Notes: generated by a model not told the origin, from the letters alone. Shown: positions 28,701 through 35,144, counted from the stretch's first letter. The stretch is DNA of 64,000 bases from Micrasema longulum (GCA_022494885.1 JAGVSM010004930.1:62001-126000), one strand, 5' to 3'. Numbers and translations are program-made.

Positions 28701-31700
28701 TATCATCTGTCTTTGCTGCTTATTTCTGTTCCTTATATTTTTTTATTCCTTTGTAAAAATTTCTTTTAATTGTAATGTTTATAATGGACTTTGTCCGTAA
28801 ATAAATAAATAAATAAATAAATAATATTTTATGTCTTCGTTGCAGACTTCTTACTTAAAAGCTATGGGTTTGGCTGGCGGAATGGTGTGGGCACTCGACT
28901 TGGACGACTTCCGCAACACATGCGGCTGTGAAAAGTATCCTCTCCTGAGTGCTGCTGCTCGGGAGCTCGGCCTCATCTCCACTCCACAGCCACGCTGTCA
29001 ACTGGAGTCAGCTTCAACAGGTAAATTAGATATTTTATAGTAAAATTCGTAAACCAAATGTATAAACACCGTTTATACTTGTAGTTTGGCATTTTTAGAT
29101 AGATGCTCTGATGTAATGCATGAAGTAAGTAGTAAGTAGCAAGCATAAGTTACTACTTACTTCATGCAAATTATTCCTTCGGGTATTTTTGCAGAAATCA
29201 CAACTACTGAGACACCAATATACGAACCTGTAGTTACTAAACCATCAGCAACTCAGAAGCCAACAGTTATCTCTTCAGTAACGGTAAATAAAATATTTCT
29301 TACAAATCACAAACTTGGCTCGTAATATACCTCTGGCCTCTCAATAATTACCATATTTTCCTAGGTTCCATCATCATCAGGCGGACCGTGTTTAGGTCGT
29401 ATTTTTGTTGCCGATCCAAATGACTGCAACAAATACTTCCTTTGTAATCAGGGAGTTCTCACTTCACAGAACTGTCCATCTGGTTTACATTGGAGTGTGG
29501 TAAGTGCATATAATTTATACTCCCATTCCTGACAAAAGGTTTTACATAATTGCATGATAAATATGGTACAAATTTATGGCATAATTGTGATAAGACTTTA
29601 TTTTTTAGGATCACTGCGACTGGCCATCAAATGCCCGCTGTAAGGTAACCGGTGTAGGTCCCTCGGGGACTACCTCCTCTCCAGTCCAAACTACCACCCG
29701 TGTGCCCTTCACTACTACGCGAGCGACCACCACCACCGAAGTAGCGATTCCTGGACGACCCGATGTAACCACTCCGGCTGGCCAAATGGTTGTCTGCTAC
29801 TTCACTAACTGGGCCTGGTACAGGTAAATAAAAAAAATCCCAACAAATTCAACAAGAATACATAGAAAATAAAAATAGTTAAGGATGCCTACGCTCATAG
29901 TTTGTGTGACAATGGTATCCCTAAATTGTACTCTAAATATTTCAATGACACTTCTTTTTAGACAAGGCAATGGAAAATATACTCCCGAGGATATCGACTC
30001 AAAACTCTGTACCCACATTGTGTATGGTTTTGCTGTCCTCGATAGCACCAAGCTAACTATAACACCACACGACTCCTGGGCTGACATTGACAATGGTAAG
30101 ACATTAAAAACGTTTAGTTGATTTGATGAAAATCTTCGTAGGATACCTATTTATTTTTAAATTAGAACCATTAATTAAAATATAATTCCGTTGACTATTG
30201 GCATTTTTTAAATATCGTCATTGTTCTTTTAGATTTCTACGGAAAGGTAACCGCCCTCAAGAAGAAGGGAATCAAAGTCCTGATAGCCATCGGAGGCTGG
30301 AACGATTCTCTCGGTGACAAGTATTCCCGATTAGTTAACAATCCTTCCAACAGAGCTCGCTTCATAACCAACGTGGTAGATTTCATTGAAAAATATCACT
30401 TTGATGGACTTGATCTGGATTGGGAATACCCCAAATGCTGGCAGGTTAGTATTACAAAAATCGAAGATAAACGATTCCTTATAATTAATAGAGATGATAA
30501 TTTTATGCAAATATCTAATTCCAGGTGGATTGTAATGCTGGTCCCGCTTCAGATAAGGCGGCATTTGCGTCATTTGTTAAAGAGTTGCGACAGGCATTCG
30601 ATCCGCATAGATGGCTCCTATCAGCGGCTGTGTCAGCCAGTAAGATGGTCATCGATGCTGCCTACGATGTGCCTTCTCTCGCGAGGGATTTAGATTGGAT
30701 TGCAGTCATGACGTATGATTATCACGGCCACTGGGATAAAAAAACTGGACACGTCGCGCCATTATATTTCTATCCTGGAGATACTTATGATTACTTTAAC
30801 ACGGTAAGTTAAATTAAGTTTTTGTTTTTCTTTAGGTTTTTGACGATGACAATTTAAAAATTACACTAGTCTAGAAAGGTAACTACTAAGGACTGAATAA
30901 ATTAAAATAATTAAAGAATAATCATCATTTTATCTAAACAGTATGGTGTCATTCGATTTTGGTTTAATTTTTTTAGGATATTATTTAACCTGAACATGGT
31001 GATATTTATATAATTTATTTATAGTGACAGTTCATCAAGTGAATAAATGTATAAAATATGTACATATATTCACTTGATGAACTGTAGTAGTAGTTCTAGT
31101 ATTTTATACATATATGTATTCTTCTCGATCAGATCTCTCTTTAATAAGATGAGTATTTATTTTCTAGAACTTCTCTATCAACTATTGGATTAGTAAGGGC
31201 GCCCCACCCAGTAAACTGGTATTGGGGGTTCCTCTTTACGGACAATCCTTTACCCTGTCCGACCCGAACCAAAAGGGAATGAATGTGTTGGCTGCAGGAG
31301 CCGGCGAGGCGGGAGAGTTCACCAAGGCTGCTGGGTTCCTCGCCTACTATGAGGTAATATATTATATAAATAATGAGGAAGTTCAGTGCTATGGGAAAGG
31401 GGGTATAAAAAAGATTTTCTTAAATGTGGTTATATTTAGATCATTTAATTGTTCAGCTACGTTTCTAGAAATGTATGAAAAATTAATAAAAATGATTTTA
31501 AAAACCATTAAACTTGCACATATATTATTTTTTAAATTACACCGATGGAAATAATCCCTTCTAAAATCTAATTATATTCCATAATATCCATATGATTTTT
31601 CTCAAGCATGTGTGTTTTGTGATGTGATTCAAAAGTGTAATTTTTACAAAATTACAACTTGTTGGGCTGAAATTTTAAGTAGTAGAACTATTTTTCGCTC

Positions 31701-32142
31701 AAAAGTTTATTTAAATGTCATCTTTTATTGCAAGGAAAGTGTTTATTTTTAAAACTAAACAATAACTTCGATTCCTCATTCCCAATTAATAAATAGTAAT
31801 CAATTTTCTATGATTTTGCAGAGTTTGTTAAGTAATTCTCTGCCTTCTTAACTGATTTAGATTTGCGATCGCATCAAACGCGGTGGTTGGACTATAGAGC
31901 GAGATCCGTCGAGTCGAGTGGGGCCGTGGGCGAGACGTGGGCTCCAGTGGGTCTCTTTCGACGACTCGGCGCAGGTGGCCCGCAAGGCCAGGCTGGCGCG
32001 AGACCTGCGCCTGGGCGGCGCCATGGTGTGGGCGCTGGACCTCGACGACTTCCGGGACATTTGCGGCTGCGGACGCCACCCACTTCTGTCCTCTATCAAC
32101 TCTGCACTCAAGGGCCTACCTGCACCTCCTTGTGATCTATGA
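1755..32142 (+). CDS. Cht10: Group II chitinase (Cht10-type), 3' part, 31 exons
   Basis: Secreted multi-domain chitinase (GH18) that would hydrolyse beta-1,4 GlcNAc chains of cuticular chitin at moulting. Exons: 1755-1982, 2141-2339, 3574-3680, 11459-11684, 12479-12646, 15513-15692, 17496-17614, 17707-17908, 19217-19335, 19416-19644, 19729-19908, 19994-20205, 20287-20565, 20665-20883, 22134-22333, 22968-23216, 25427-25560, 25680-25891, 26578-26713, 26799-26941, 27045-27230, 27440-27565, 28846-29020, 29195-29283, 29365-29499, 29609-29823, 29962-30095, 30233-30444, 30525-30803, 31168-31353, 31861-32142. All join in phase with GT-AG sites and total 1920 codons including TGA. The order GH18 (partial)-linker-CBM-CBM-CBM-GH18-GH18-CBM-GH18 fits the C-terminal part of insect group II chitinases, which usually carry four or five GH18 domains. 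The start codon and earlier domains lie left of the window. The first exon is entered in phase 0 from a TCAG acceptor. Confidence 0.93.
2573..2811. repeat. Tandem repeat, three copies of an 81 bp unit
   Basis: The unit begins TTATTGGTTTGTTTTTAAAC and contains AAATCGGTAAGAAATCCGG, and recurs with an exact 81 bp period (starts near 2573, 2654 and 2735). Copies are nearly identical, so the expansion is recent. It is intronic. Confidence 0.9.
2995..3573 (+). promoter_or_regulatory. Candidate internal promoter and alternative first exon in Cht10
   Basis: This GC- and CpG-rich stretch lies inside an otherwise AT-rich intron. At 3474 an ATG opens a frame that runs without a stop into the chitinase exon at 3574, in the same phase used by splicing. 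Its first 32 codons look like a signal peptide: a basic start, a hydrophobic WCWGCALLGLWAS core, then small residues. A TCAGT initiator-like pentamer is at 3456-3460 and another at 3201-3205. GTAAGT at 3246 would be an ideal donor for a short 5' UTR exon. This suggests a secreted short isoform lacking the upstream domains. It could also be chance; no transcript data are available. Confidence 0.4.
3945..4140 (-). repeat. Inverted copy of the 940-1085 repeat
   Basis: Reverse complement of 940-1085 with about 80-90 percent identity by eye, including the AAAGAAAACAACAGCCATTA end. Located in the 7.8 kb chitinase intron. Confidence 0.6.
4200..4340 (-). repeat. SINE fragment (tRNA-Gly-like family)
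   Basis: Shares GCTGCGTATCTTGGTCATTTTTG, then CAGGTGCCCAGGAACTATGAAA, with the better copy at 17985-18246. A shorter piece of the same body is at 3805-3850. The tRNA-like head is missing. Confidence 0.55.
4341..5210. other. AT-rich intron, nothing recognised
   Basis: Low-GC intronic sequence with many short A and T runs. No frame, repeat arm or splice pattern stands out on either strand. Confidence 0.5.
5213..5370 (+). repeat. Dispersed ~150 bp repeat, copy 1
   Basis: Contains AAGGGAATATAGAAGTCTGG, GCATTTACACGGCTTATGACC, AGTGGCCACTTTACACACTG and CATTCTCTATTCTGCCTATG. Further copies are at 5568-5710 (+), 10925-11110 (-), 44806-44965 (+) and 46763-46885 (+), with partial ends at 40975-41010 and 44980-45035. 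No RNA polymerase III boxes or coding frame are obvious. Confidence 0.75.
5568..5710 (+). repeat. Dispersed ~150 bp repeat, copy 2
   Basis: Same family and orientation as 5213-5370, 200 bp downstream and more diverged (CCTAGGCATTTATAGGG, AAGTGGCCACTTTACGCATT). A (TA)n run follows at 5720-5756. Confidence 0.65.
5885..6425 (-). pseudogene. LINE 3' fragment (Jockey-like)
   Basis: The frame 6304-5993 (- strand) ends a Jockey-type reverse transcriptase ORF, recognisable by HIQHSKTRQGQSRRINQG followed by LFNKLPDKTK. Just upstream, VKYLGLTIDRQLTWTAHIES is readable in another frame. An AT-rich 3' tail lies at 5885-5990. Truncated and frameshifted. Confidence 0.75.
6430..7255. other. AT-rich intron, nothing recognised
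   Basis: No supported frame or repeat boundary. Short frames here have no recognisable composition. Confidence 0.5.
7260..7395 (+). repeat. Dispersed repeat shared with 16204-16345
   Basis: About 125 bp including AGTTAGAGATTGACAGAGAA and GACACGAGGTTGCTG, then TTGATGTTTATTTATTACA; the same order is found at 16204-16345 with few differences. A (GACT)n run follows at 7475-7496. Confidence 0.75.
7790..8065. mobile_element. Two halves of a hammerhead-bearing repeat in opposite orientation
   Basis: On the - strand, 7795-7841 gives GUC, CUGAUGA, stem II GAGGCG-GGUA-CGUCUC, but ACAA where GAAA is expected. On the + strand, 8035-8055 carries only the 3' half, CGUCUC-GAAA-CCGGUA-GAC, with the intact box. 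The two share the same stem sequences, so both come from one ribozyme-bearing family. Neither copy is complete. Confidence 0.5.
8070..9125. other. AT-rich intron, nothing recognised
   Basis: Purine-rich patch at 8255-8340, otherwise AT-rich intronic sequence without a supported feature. Confidence 0.4.
9130..9500 (-). pseudogene. LINE fragment, C-terminal end of a Jockey-like ORF
   Basis: The - strand frame 9409-9137 contains RNPKTFHIDSFKNNVSFN, PVSRKCRLYNTI and IDIFDTGLFRFKK, the pattern seen at the ends of Jockey-type reverse transcriptase ORFs. No upstream polymerase motif could be read. Confidence 0.55.
9785..9840. repeat. Hairpin, 12 bp perfect stem
   Basis: GGCGAGCTTATT (9801-9812) and AATAAGCTCGCC (9822-9833) pair perfectly around a 9 nt loop; outer bases (CACTT/AAGTG) extend it with a mismatch. 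Intronic; possibly the end of a palindromic MITE. Confidence 0.7.
9900..10920. other. AT-rich intron, nothing recognised
   Basis: No supported gene or repeat; a purine-rich run lies at 10480-10540. Confidence 0.4.
10925..11110 (-). repeat. Dispersed ~150 bp repeat, inverted copy
   Basis: Reverse complement of the 5213-5370 family: CAGAATGGTGAATGTTACAC, AGTGGCCACTAAACCAGCC, AATGACAGGACATAGGC, CCCATATTCCCTTCTC. Confidence 0.7.
12479..12646 (+). other. Ser/Thr/Pro-rich linker exon of the chitinase
   Basis: One exon, phase 1 to phase 1, encodes a low-complexity linker of Thr, Pro, Ser, Ala and Trp with a repeated TTTAWTTT-like unit. Such linkers in chitinases are usually O-glycosylated and join the catalytic and chitin-binding modules. 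The end of the preceding exon (11600-11684) is also Ala/Pro-rich, so the linker spans both. Confidence 0.8.
13031..14683 (+). mobile_element. Inverted-repeat DNA transposon with THAP-like ORF
   Basis: Ends carry a perfect 15 bp terminal inverted repeat AATAGGGTATTTTCA (13031-13045 and 14669-14683). A second perfect inverted pair, TGACGTCACGCGT, lies at 13205-13217 and 14496-14508, at 174-175 bp from each end. Inside is the THAP-like ORF listed separately. No catalytic core was recognised, so the copy is probably internally deleted. It is inserted in the chitinase intron 12647-15512. The superfamily (P, Kolobok or another THAP-bearing group) is undecided because no clear target duplication is visible. 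Confidence 0.75.
13329..13487 (+). CDS. Short THAP-like zinc-finger ORF of the transposon
   Basis: 52 codons. It begins MSLVIRYKYCLIPMCTNT and contains KTQNKAF, a proline-bearing LVPNEK loop and KEWFNAFER. The C-x4-C pair, the Phe-Pro region and the Trp in the expected place match the N-terminal half of THAP DNA-binding domains found in several DNA transposases. The second Cys/His pair is not reached before the stop, so it is either the first exon of a spliced transposase or a truncated relic. It lies close to the left end of the inverted-repeat element, as expected for a transposase N-terminus. Confidence 0.55.
   Translation: MSLVIRYKYCLIPMCTNTTVKTQNKAFSPFLVPNEKMQKEWFNAFERYETRC
14690..14935 (-). 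pseudogene. LINE fragment, C-terminal end
   Basis: The - strand frame 14926-14693 contains LRQHQHRLFHIPRYRTNLP, then PVGRAISMLNNIALDIDIF, a common ending of non-LTR retrotransposon ORF2 proteins. It abuts the right end of the THAP element. Confidence 0.55.
15001..15045 (-). repeat. Hammerhead-like remnant
   Basis: The - strand reads CUGAAGA, an extra A, GGUA, loop, UGCC, GAAAC. The core boxes and a 4 bp stem II (one G-U pair) are visible, but stem I pairs poorly. Probably an old copy of a Penelope-type terminal repeat. Confidence 0.4.
15513..15692 (+). other. Chitin-binding module 1 (CBM14/peritrophin-A type)
   Basis: A single exon carries six cysteines in CBM14 spacing with the core GSYSPDPGSCSTYLQC, SCAPGLHWN and CDWPTAAKC. 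The aromatic positions expected to stack on GlcNAc rings (Y, Y, W, W) are present. Modules 3 and 4 have an intron inside the domain just after GLHWN/GLHWS; this module does not, so the intron was lost here or gained there. Confidence 0.93.
16204..16345 (+). repeat. Dispersed repeat shared with 7260-7395
   Basis: Second copy, beginning near GGTTGGAGCTCCTACACC and ending ATGTCGCACGAGTGTTAC. Confidence 0.75.
16346..17495. other. Intron stretch with unresolved moderately GC-rich patch
   Basis: The 16760-17280 part is less AT-rich than its surroundings and has open frames on both strands (for example 17142-16954 - strand with SIGHNPNECDGLGMDA). None was recognised. It may be retroelement debris. 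Confidence 0.3.
17496..17908 (+). other. Chitin-binding module 2, divergent, with short linker exon
   Basis: A linker exon (17496-17614, Ser/Thr/Lys-rich) precedes exon 17707-17908, which encodes a cysteine-rich module. The six Cys have spacings of about 10, 5, 9, 12 and 4 residues (CVNGAYYSHSEC, CVNGVLLSQSC, CAPGVC). The usual CDWP signature at the fifth Cys is missing and the last Cys pair is close together. It is probably a degenerate CBM14 whose chitin affinity may be reduced. It ends in a basic tail (KRRRPNITKRPNIKK). Confidence 0.75.
17985..18246 (-). mobile_element. tRNA-derived SINE (Gly-like head)
   Basis: The - strand starts GGCCTCGTGGTGTAATGGTC (A-box-like), has a TTGC-CTACCAT-GCAA anticodon-arm-like hairpin and a GGTTCGATTCC B box, followed by a body with the AAAATGATCAAGATACGCTG sequence. 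Copies or fragments are at 3805-3850, 4200-4340, 41040-41305 and 46960-47120. Confidence 0.75.
18259..19034. mobile_element. Long inverted-arm repeat with decayed hammerhead motifs
   Basis: Two arms of about 230-250 bp, near 18259-18485 and 18778-19034, are imperfect reverse complements (starting GTATCCAAAATAA, containing GTGACGCGTTTCGTCTTG and AAATCAGTTAGGGTA) around about 290 bp of AT-rich sequence. Each arm carries a hammerhead-like segment, on the - strand at 18303-18340 and the + strand at 18931-18970 (GUC loop GAC GAAA, then GCGUCAC), with a mutated first core box. A partial third copy is at 26205-26360. Inverted arms plus hammerhead remnants suggest a Penelope-like origin. It sits in the intron before chitin-binding module 3. 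Confidence 0.6.
19217..19644 (+). other. Chitin-binding module 3 plus acidic/Thr linker
   Basis: Exons 19217-19335 and 19416-19644 join in phase 0 inside the module. It shows CQAGQFTPYPGDC, QYQQC, FQCASGLHWNQ and ICDWPANAKC, a textbook six-Cys CBM14. About 60 residues of Asp/Glu- then Thr/Pro-rich linker follow and lead into GH18 domain B. Confidence 0.93.
19729..23015 (+). other. Chitinase GH18 domain B (complete, catalytic motif intact)
   Basis: Six exons. The domain opens with VCYFTNWAWYR and shows KVLLALGGWNDS, the catalytic FDGLDLDWEYP with the general-acid Glu, MAYDYHGQWD, MPLYGQSF and WALDLDDF, so all GH18 sub-motifs for activity are intact. It differs from domains C and D by a roughly 10-residue insertion after YGQSFTLG, and by having no intron after the first WAWYR. 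A Glu/Pro-rich linker at its end (in exon 22968-23216) connects directly to domain C without a chitin-binding module. Confidence 0.93.
21060..21545 (-). pseudogene. LINE 3' fragment (RTE-like ORF end)
   Basis: The - strand frame 21540-21082 (152 residues) reads MYGSETWNWQRKDESRVNA, EMRSLRRMCG, LRWFGHVERIDD and RRGRPRKTW, the typical end of an endonuclease-reverse transcriptase ORF. The N-terminal part is missing. It lies in the chitinase intron 20884-22133; the rest of that intron shows nothing recognised. Confidence 0.8.
23900..24880 (-). pseudogene. LINE fragment (reverse transcriptase, frameshifted)
   Basis: The - strand frame 24857-24378 holds GVRQGCVLAPILFIILMDF, ISDDAVIID (polymerase box) and ESFKYLGVNVTENGSF. 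After a frameshift, 24374-23907 continues with YGCESWHLTRAQSSK, RCLRRILGVRWFD and YGWLGHVLRMP. Endonuclease and fingers are absent. A 100 bp piece of the same family is at 58115-58220. It lies in the chitinase intron 23217-25426. Confidence 0.85.
24985..25370 (-). mobile_element. Penelope-like/retrozyme repeat carrying the hammerhead
   Basis: An AT-rich repeat surrounds the ribozyme. Arms matching ATTATAATAATAAAAATACTT occur in inverted orientation near 24989-25022 and 25272-25305. Sequence at 25285-25365 (with GTTCCACC then AGAAATGTCAG) recurs at 62270-62325, so this is a dispersed family. No reverse transcriptase or GIY-YIG endonuclease frame was seen. Confidence 0.5.
25057..25099 (-). ncRNA. 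Hammerhead ribozyme motif (type I, Penelope/retrozyme-like)
   Basis: On the - strand the segment gives ACCAGU, the core CUGAUGA, one extra U, stem II GUCG-GUCA-CGAC, then GAAA, a short helix III (ACCCGGU), the cleavage nucleotide C17 and ACUGGU. Stem I (ACCAGU/ACUGGU) pairs perfectly over 6 bp and stem II over 4 bp. Every invariant core position (C3 to A9, G12-A14, A15.1, U16.1, C17) is present. Self-cleavage would fall between + coordinates 25063 and 25062. Short helix III and open helix I are typical of hammerheads in Penelope-like elements and retrozymes. A one-base insertion after A9 is known to be tolerated in some natural hammerheads. It lies in the chitinase intron 23217-25426, antisense to the gene. 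Confidence 0.8.
26205..26360 (-). mobile_element. Partial copy of the hammerhead-related repeat
   Basis: Matches one arm of the 18.3-19.0 kb element (AATTTATTGGATTTAATTC, GTGACGCGTTTTGTCTTG). On the - strand it reads UUGAUAA, UGUC, loop, GAC, AAAACGCGUCAC, a hammerhead with a changed core (C3 to U, G8 to A, G12AAA to AAAA). Inactive by sequence. It lies in the chitinase intron 25892-26577. Confidence 0.55.
27840..28828 (+). pseudogene. 5'-truncated Jockey-like LINE in a chitinase intron
   Basis: Begins inside the polymerase box (FADDNKILKLIKN) and stays open for about 270 codons to 28671 with LGVILDNKLTFLEHFDNIVN, LVRPILEYASVIWSPHY and the C-terminal LPRMIRRVN. The tail ends in a (TAAA)n run at 28799-28824, about 20 bp before the next splice acceptor. 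Same strand as the gene. The long intact frame suggests a young insertion. Confidence 0.88.
29117..29168. repeat. Intronic hairpin, 19 bp perfect stem
   Basis: TGCATGAAGTAAGTAGTAA (29117-29135) pairs fully with its complement at 29150-29168 around a 14 nt loop. It occupies much of the 174 bp intron 29021-29194, between the end of domain C and the linker exon. Confidence 0.85.
29365..29641 (+). other. Chitin-binding module 4 (CBM14)
   Basis: Exons 29365-29499 and 29609-29823 join in phase 0. The module reads CLGRIFVADPNDC, KYFLC, NCPSGLHWS and HCDWPSNARC. The internal intron sits at the same codon as in module 3. The second exon continues through a Thr/Pro linker into VVCYFTNWAWYR of domain D. 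Confidence 0.93.
29785..32142 (+). other. Chitinase GH18 domain D (C-terminal, complete)
   Basis: Six exons. Motifs are VCYFTNWAWYR, LIAIGGWNDS, FDGLDLDWEYP, MTYDYHGHWD, VPLYGQSF and WALDLDDF. The protein ends about 35 residues after the last motif at CDL and TGA (32140-32142), with no terminal chitin-binding module. The final exon is markedly more GC-rich than the five before it. Confidence 0.93.
31027..31085. repeat. Intronic hairpin, 19 bp perfect stem
   Basis: ACAGTTCATCAAGTGAATA (31027-31045) is the exact reverse complement of 31067-31085, with a 21 nt AT-rich loop. It lies in the domain D intron 30804-31167, about 80 bp before the acceptor. Confidence 0.85.
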
Positions 32143-32885
32143 GACTGTTTTTCCACTGCCTCTATAACTGTCTATACGGATAATGTTAAAAGGGAAGCAA
32201 AATGTTCCAAATCGAACAAAAAAAATTGATGAATTAATATTTTTACTTTAAGTAATAATTGTTTCAATGAAAGGATTTTTTTAGTAAACAATCTCAGAGA
32301 TAAGTTCTTTTAAAAATGTAATATTATCATCAGCCCTTCAAGTACTCGAGATGATTTAAACCTTAATGGTAATCTATATTGAATAATTTTTATACCTCAT
32401 TTATAAATCTAAGCCATAATGAGATATGAAGGTGATCTCTCGGAGTGCCATTTAGGAAAACACATAGTTCATACCAATTTTCCTCTATGATATGTTACTT
32501 CTAAATGAGAGTAACATTAATTTACCCTTTCTTTTGTATCCTAGAGTTATAAAGAACTGGTCTGCCATAATGATTGTATAATTTGATGTACAATCTGTTC
32601 CTGATCTAGAATATAATGTTAAGAGATATTTAAACTTTATTTTCCATTTTGACAATAAAGTAATGTTAACAAGTTTTTCCGATTGGGTAGCTACCTAATT
32701 CATAGTGTTATAATACAATGTATTCCTTTCGTCTTTATATTAAGTGTAATAAGCTCCTTTTCCTGTGTCTTCGGGGACCATGAGAAGATATGACGGAAGA
32801 CAAGCTTATTGGAACTTTACTATCTATGAAAAATGACAATTATTTTGTACAATTATTATAAATAAATTTTATATGAAAGTAATTT
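32143..32885 (+). terminator. Cht10 3' UTR with poly(A) signals
   Basis: AT-rich stretch after the TGA at 32142. AATAAA hexamers lie at 32653-32658 and 32861-32866; the second is followed by a T/A-rich stretch and is the better candidate end. No coding potential is seen. Confidence 0.5.
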
Positions 32886-33142
32886 GCTTTTAGTATTTAT
32901 TGAAATGTAAACACAATTCCCTTTAAATTTATTTTTCATGAATCCAAAAATTCAACTAAAACAGAGGGTATGATAATATTTTTTATTACAACAAACATTA
33001 TTCAATAAAAAGATGAAACTGCATTAACAAAAATTAAAAATGAGGTATAATAATGCTAAAATCACATGTTTATCTTTACATTAACTCGATTATGGCAATA
33101 TAATATTTGCTTTCTCTATTTTAACCTTGCGTGCTGTGGCAG

Positions 33143-33176
33143 TATTGTGTACTTTACTTTGGTAAAGTACACAATA
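33143..33176. repeat. Palindrome, 15 bp arms
   Basis: TATTGTGTACTTTAC / GTAAAGTACACAATA with a TTTG loop, about 300 bp after the chitinase poly(A) signal. The rest of 32890-34430 is AT-rich with a GC-richer patch at 33340-33560 that I could not identify. Confidence 0.8.
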
Positions 33177-34146
33177 TTTTTAATATGTTATTGCCGTAGA
33201 TTTATACTATGGCTCAATGGTTAGTGGATTTTTGTACACTTCACACAGAGCGCGGGATCTTAGAAAAAAAAAACATTTTTTAAATAAAAATTTATTTTTT
33301 AGATTTCAGTTTACAGCAATTTTACTAATGAAACTGGATTTTATGGGACTGCCACACACTCGACGAGTGGCATGGGAAGTAGCGAGGAAAGAAGGCAGAG
33401 ATGTAGTGTGGCAACATTACTCGTCATGCCGCACGTCATGTTCCTCGTCGTGCCCACCGCTCCCTATTTTGTCGGTTTTTGAGTGCGAGTCAAAGGACCG
33501 GCAGTATGAGCGTGAGTGGATAGCCACATAATCGTGCGGTTGCAGTACGTATCGAGCGCTCACACAGGACGCACGCGTCATTTTTAAGATGTTTATTTCT
33601 TTGTATGACATTGATATAATTAGCTTTATTAAAAATGCATAGCACACAAGCTGCTACAGTTTTATCGTTCATTGTATAGAAAGACAAATGACAAGTGCGG
33701 AGTGATTAATTGCGCGAGTGGAGCAGTGTGTGGGCAGAGAGAGCAACATCAGGCGAGAGGGCGGTAGCGCGAGGAGCATAAGGATGAGCAGCGCAATGGA
33801 AGGTTTTCGGACTGGACTGTTTTGAACTATTCGATGGTGTATAGCTACCAACTTATCACAATATGTGCCCTGCAGAAGCACTTGAAGAGCAAGGCTGATT
33901 AACTTCACTTGGAGTTGACAATACAATTACAAAAATTTGGCTACGGAATAATTAGAAGATTTACGATAATATGTATACATTACATAAATAACAAGATTTA
34001 TCATTGAAATTTAATAACATCCATAAGTAATAAATAATTATACATAATTGACTAATAAAATAAATACTTATATTTAATTTTAAGTACACTATTTCAATTT
34101 TACGTTGAAATGAAACAATTAAATTTTGTTTTTAAAACACAACCTC

Positions 34147-34186
34147 AATAATAATTTACAATACAATAGTATTGTAAATTATTATT
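34147..34186. repeat. Palindrome, 18 bp arms
   Basis: AATAATAATTTACAATAC (34147-34164) pairs with 34169-34186 around AATA. AT-rich intergenic cruciform candidate. Confidence 0.75.
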
Positions 34187-34431
34187 ATTAATAAATATTT
34201 AATATTAATTGTGTCATTTTTAAAGTACTTAATGTGCTTTGCACAGACAATACCTAAAAAACCTTTTAATAAACTAAAAAATATATTTGTGTTTCGTAAA
34301 ATTGTTTGGCATATACCTAATAATATTTATAATAAATTTTTTACAAAATATTTAAAAAATTACTTGAAAAAGATTTAATTGTTTTTAATAAACCTGAATT
34401 TATAACATCTACTCGTAAGTATGCCTACAGC

Positions 34432-35136
34432 CATAGAATTAAGAATAGTCCAGAAGGAGCGTAGAATCATATTTGAATACCGATGTATGTATGATGTATT
34501 GAGTCCAATGACTGTGTCCGAAAATCCCCTCCCTTTGCCTCACTTTCGCCGCGCGCATGCTTGAAGTCGCCGCGTAATGTTACCAGATTGCGAAAAATAT
34601 AACTATAACGCAAATGTAAGATAATTATATTTTTAAGAAATTTGTTGATTTCTCTAAAATCTTATTGTTCACGCGGAATCATTGATTGACACAACAGAGT
34701 AGATAAGTAAAGGGTCATTTAATAAGAGTAATTGAATTAATGAACTTTGAACTTAAAAAATAAAACATATTTTATTTGACATAAAATGGATATTTTTATG
34801 TTGTGTTAAATAATATTTGATGTTTTAAAGATAATGTCAGTCAAATGTCCACCACGGCGTTGTTTAATCAAAGAGGTCTAATTTTCATTAGATCAGCACA
34901 GTAGCGTAAAAAAAATTACTACTCTGGCAACACTAACAAAATGTCCATTTTGTTTTCTTTGACAATCTGACAGATGGAAAGACAATTATTTTTTTTAAAA
35001 AAGCATTTGCTACTTACACATGCGACATCTATAAAGAAACTAATGGGTCAAAACTTAAAACTATTCCTTTAAGAGTAGTTTAGTCGCCTTCTGTTTGATG
35101 CACGTATGCGGTTTTTGGACTATCGTTAATTCTATG
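34432..35136. mobile_element. Non-autonomous inverted-repeat element with 8 bp target duplication
   Basis: The element (705 bp) starts CATAGAATTAAGAATAGTCC and ends with the imperfect complement GGACTATCGTTAATTCTATG. It is flanked on both sides by CCTACAGC (34424-34431 and 35137-35144). An 8 bp duplication is typical of hAT, P and Merlin groups. No transposase frame. Confidence 0.75.
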
Positions 35137-35144
35137 CCTACAGC

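Larger units (their letters stand above)
23165..28965 (+). other. Chitinase GH18 domain C (complete, catalytic motif intact)
   Basis: Seven exons follow the common first exon. Motifs are VCYFTNWAWYR, LALGGWNDS, FDGLDLDWEYP, MTYDYHGQWD, LYGQSF and WALDLDDF. This domain alone has an intron after the IDAG codon (26713) and one after RHK (27565); the latter matches the domain A intron after ITEK. The 27566-28845 intron carries a LINE insertion. The exons are less GC-rich than those of domain A. Confidence 0.93.

Noticed and set aside
31863..32135. Several overlapping open frames on both strands around the last chitinase exon
   Set aside because: They are shadows of the GC-rich final GH18 exon, which has the clear domain frame and phase.
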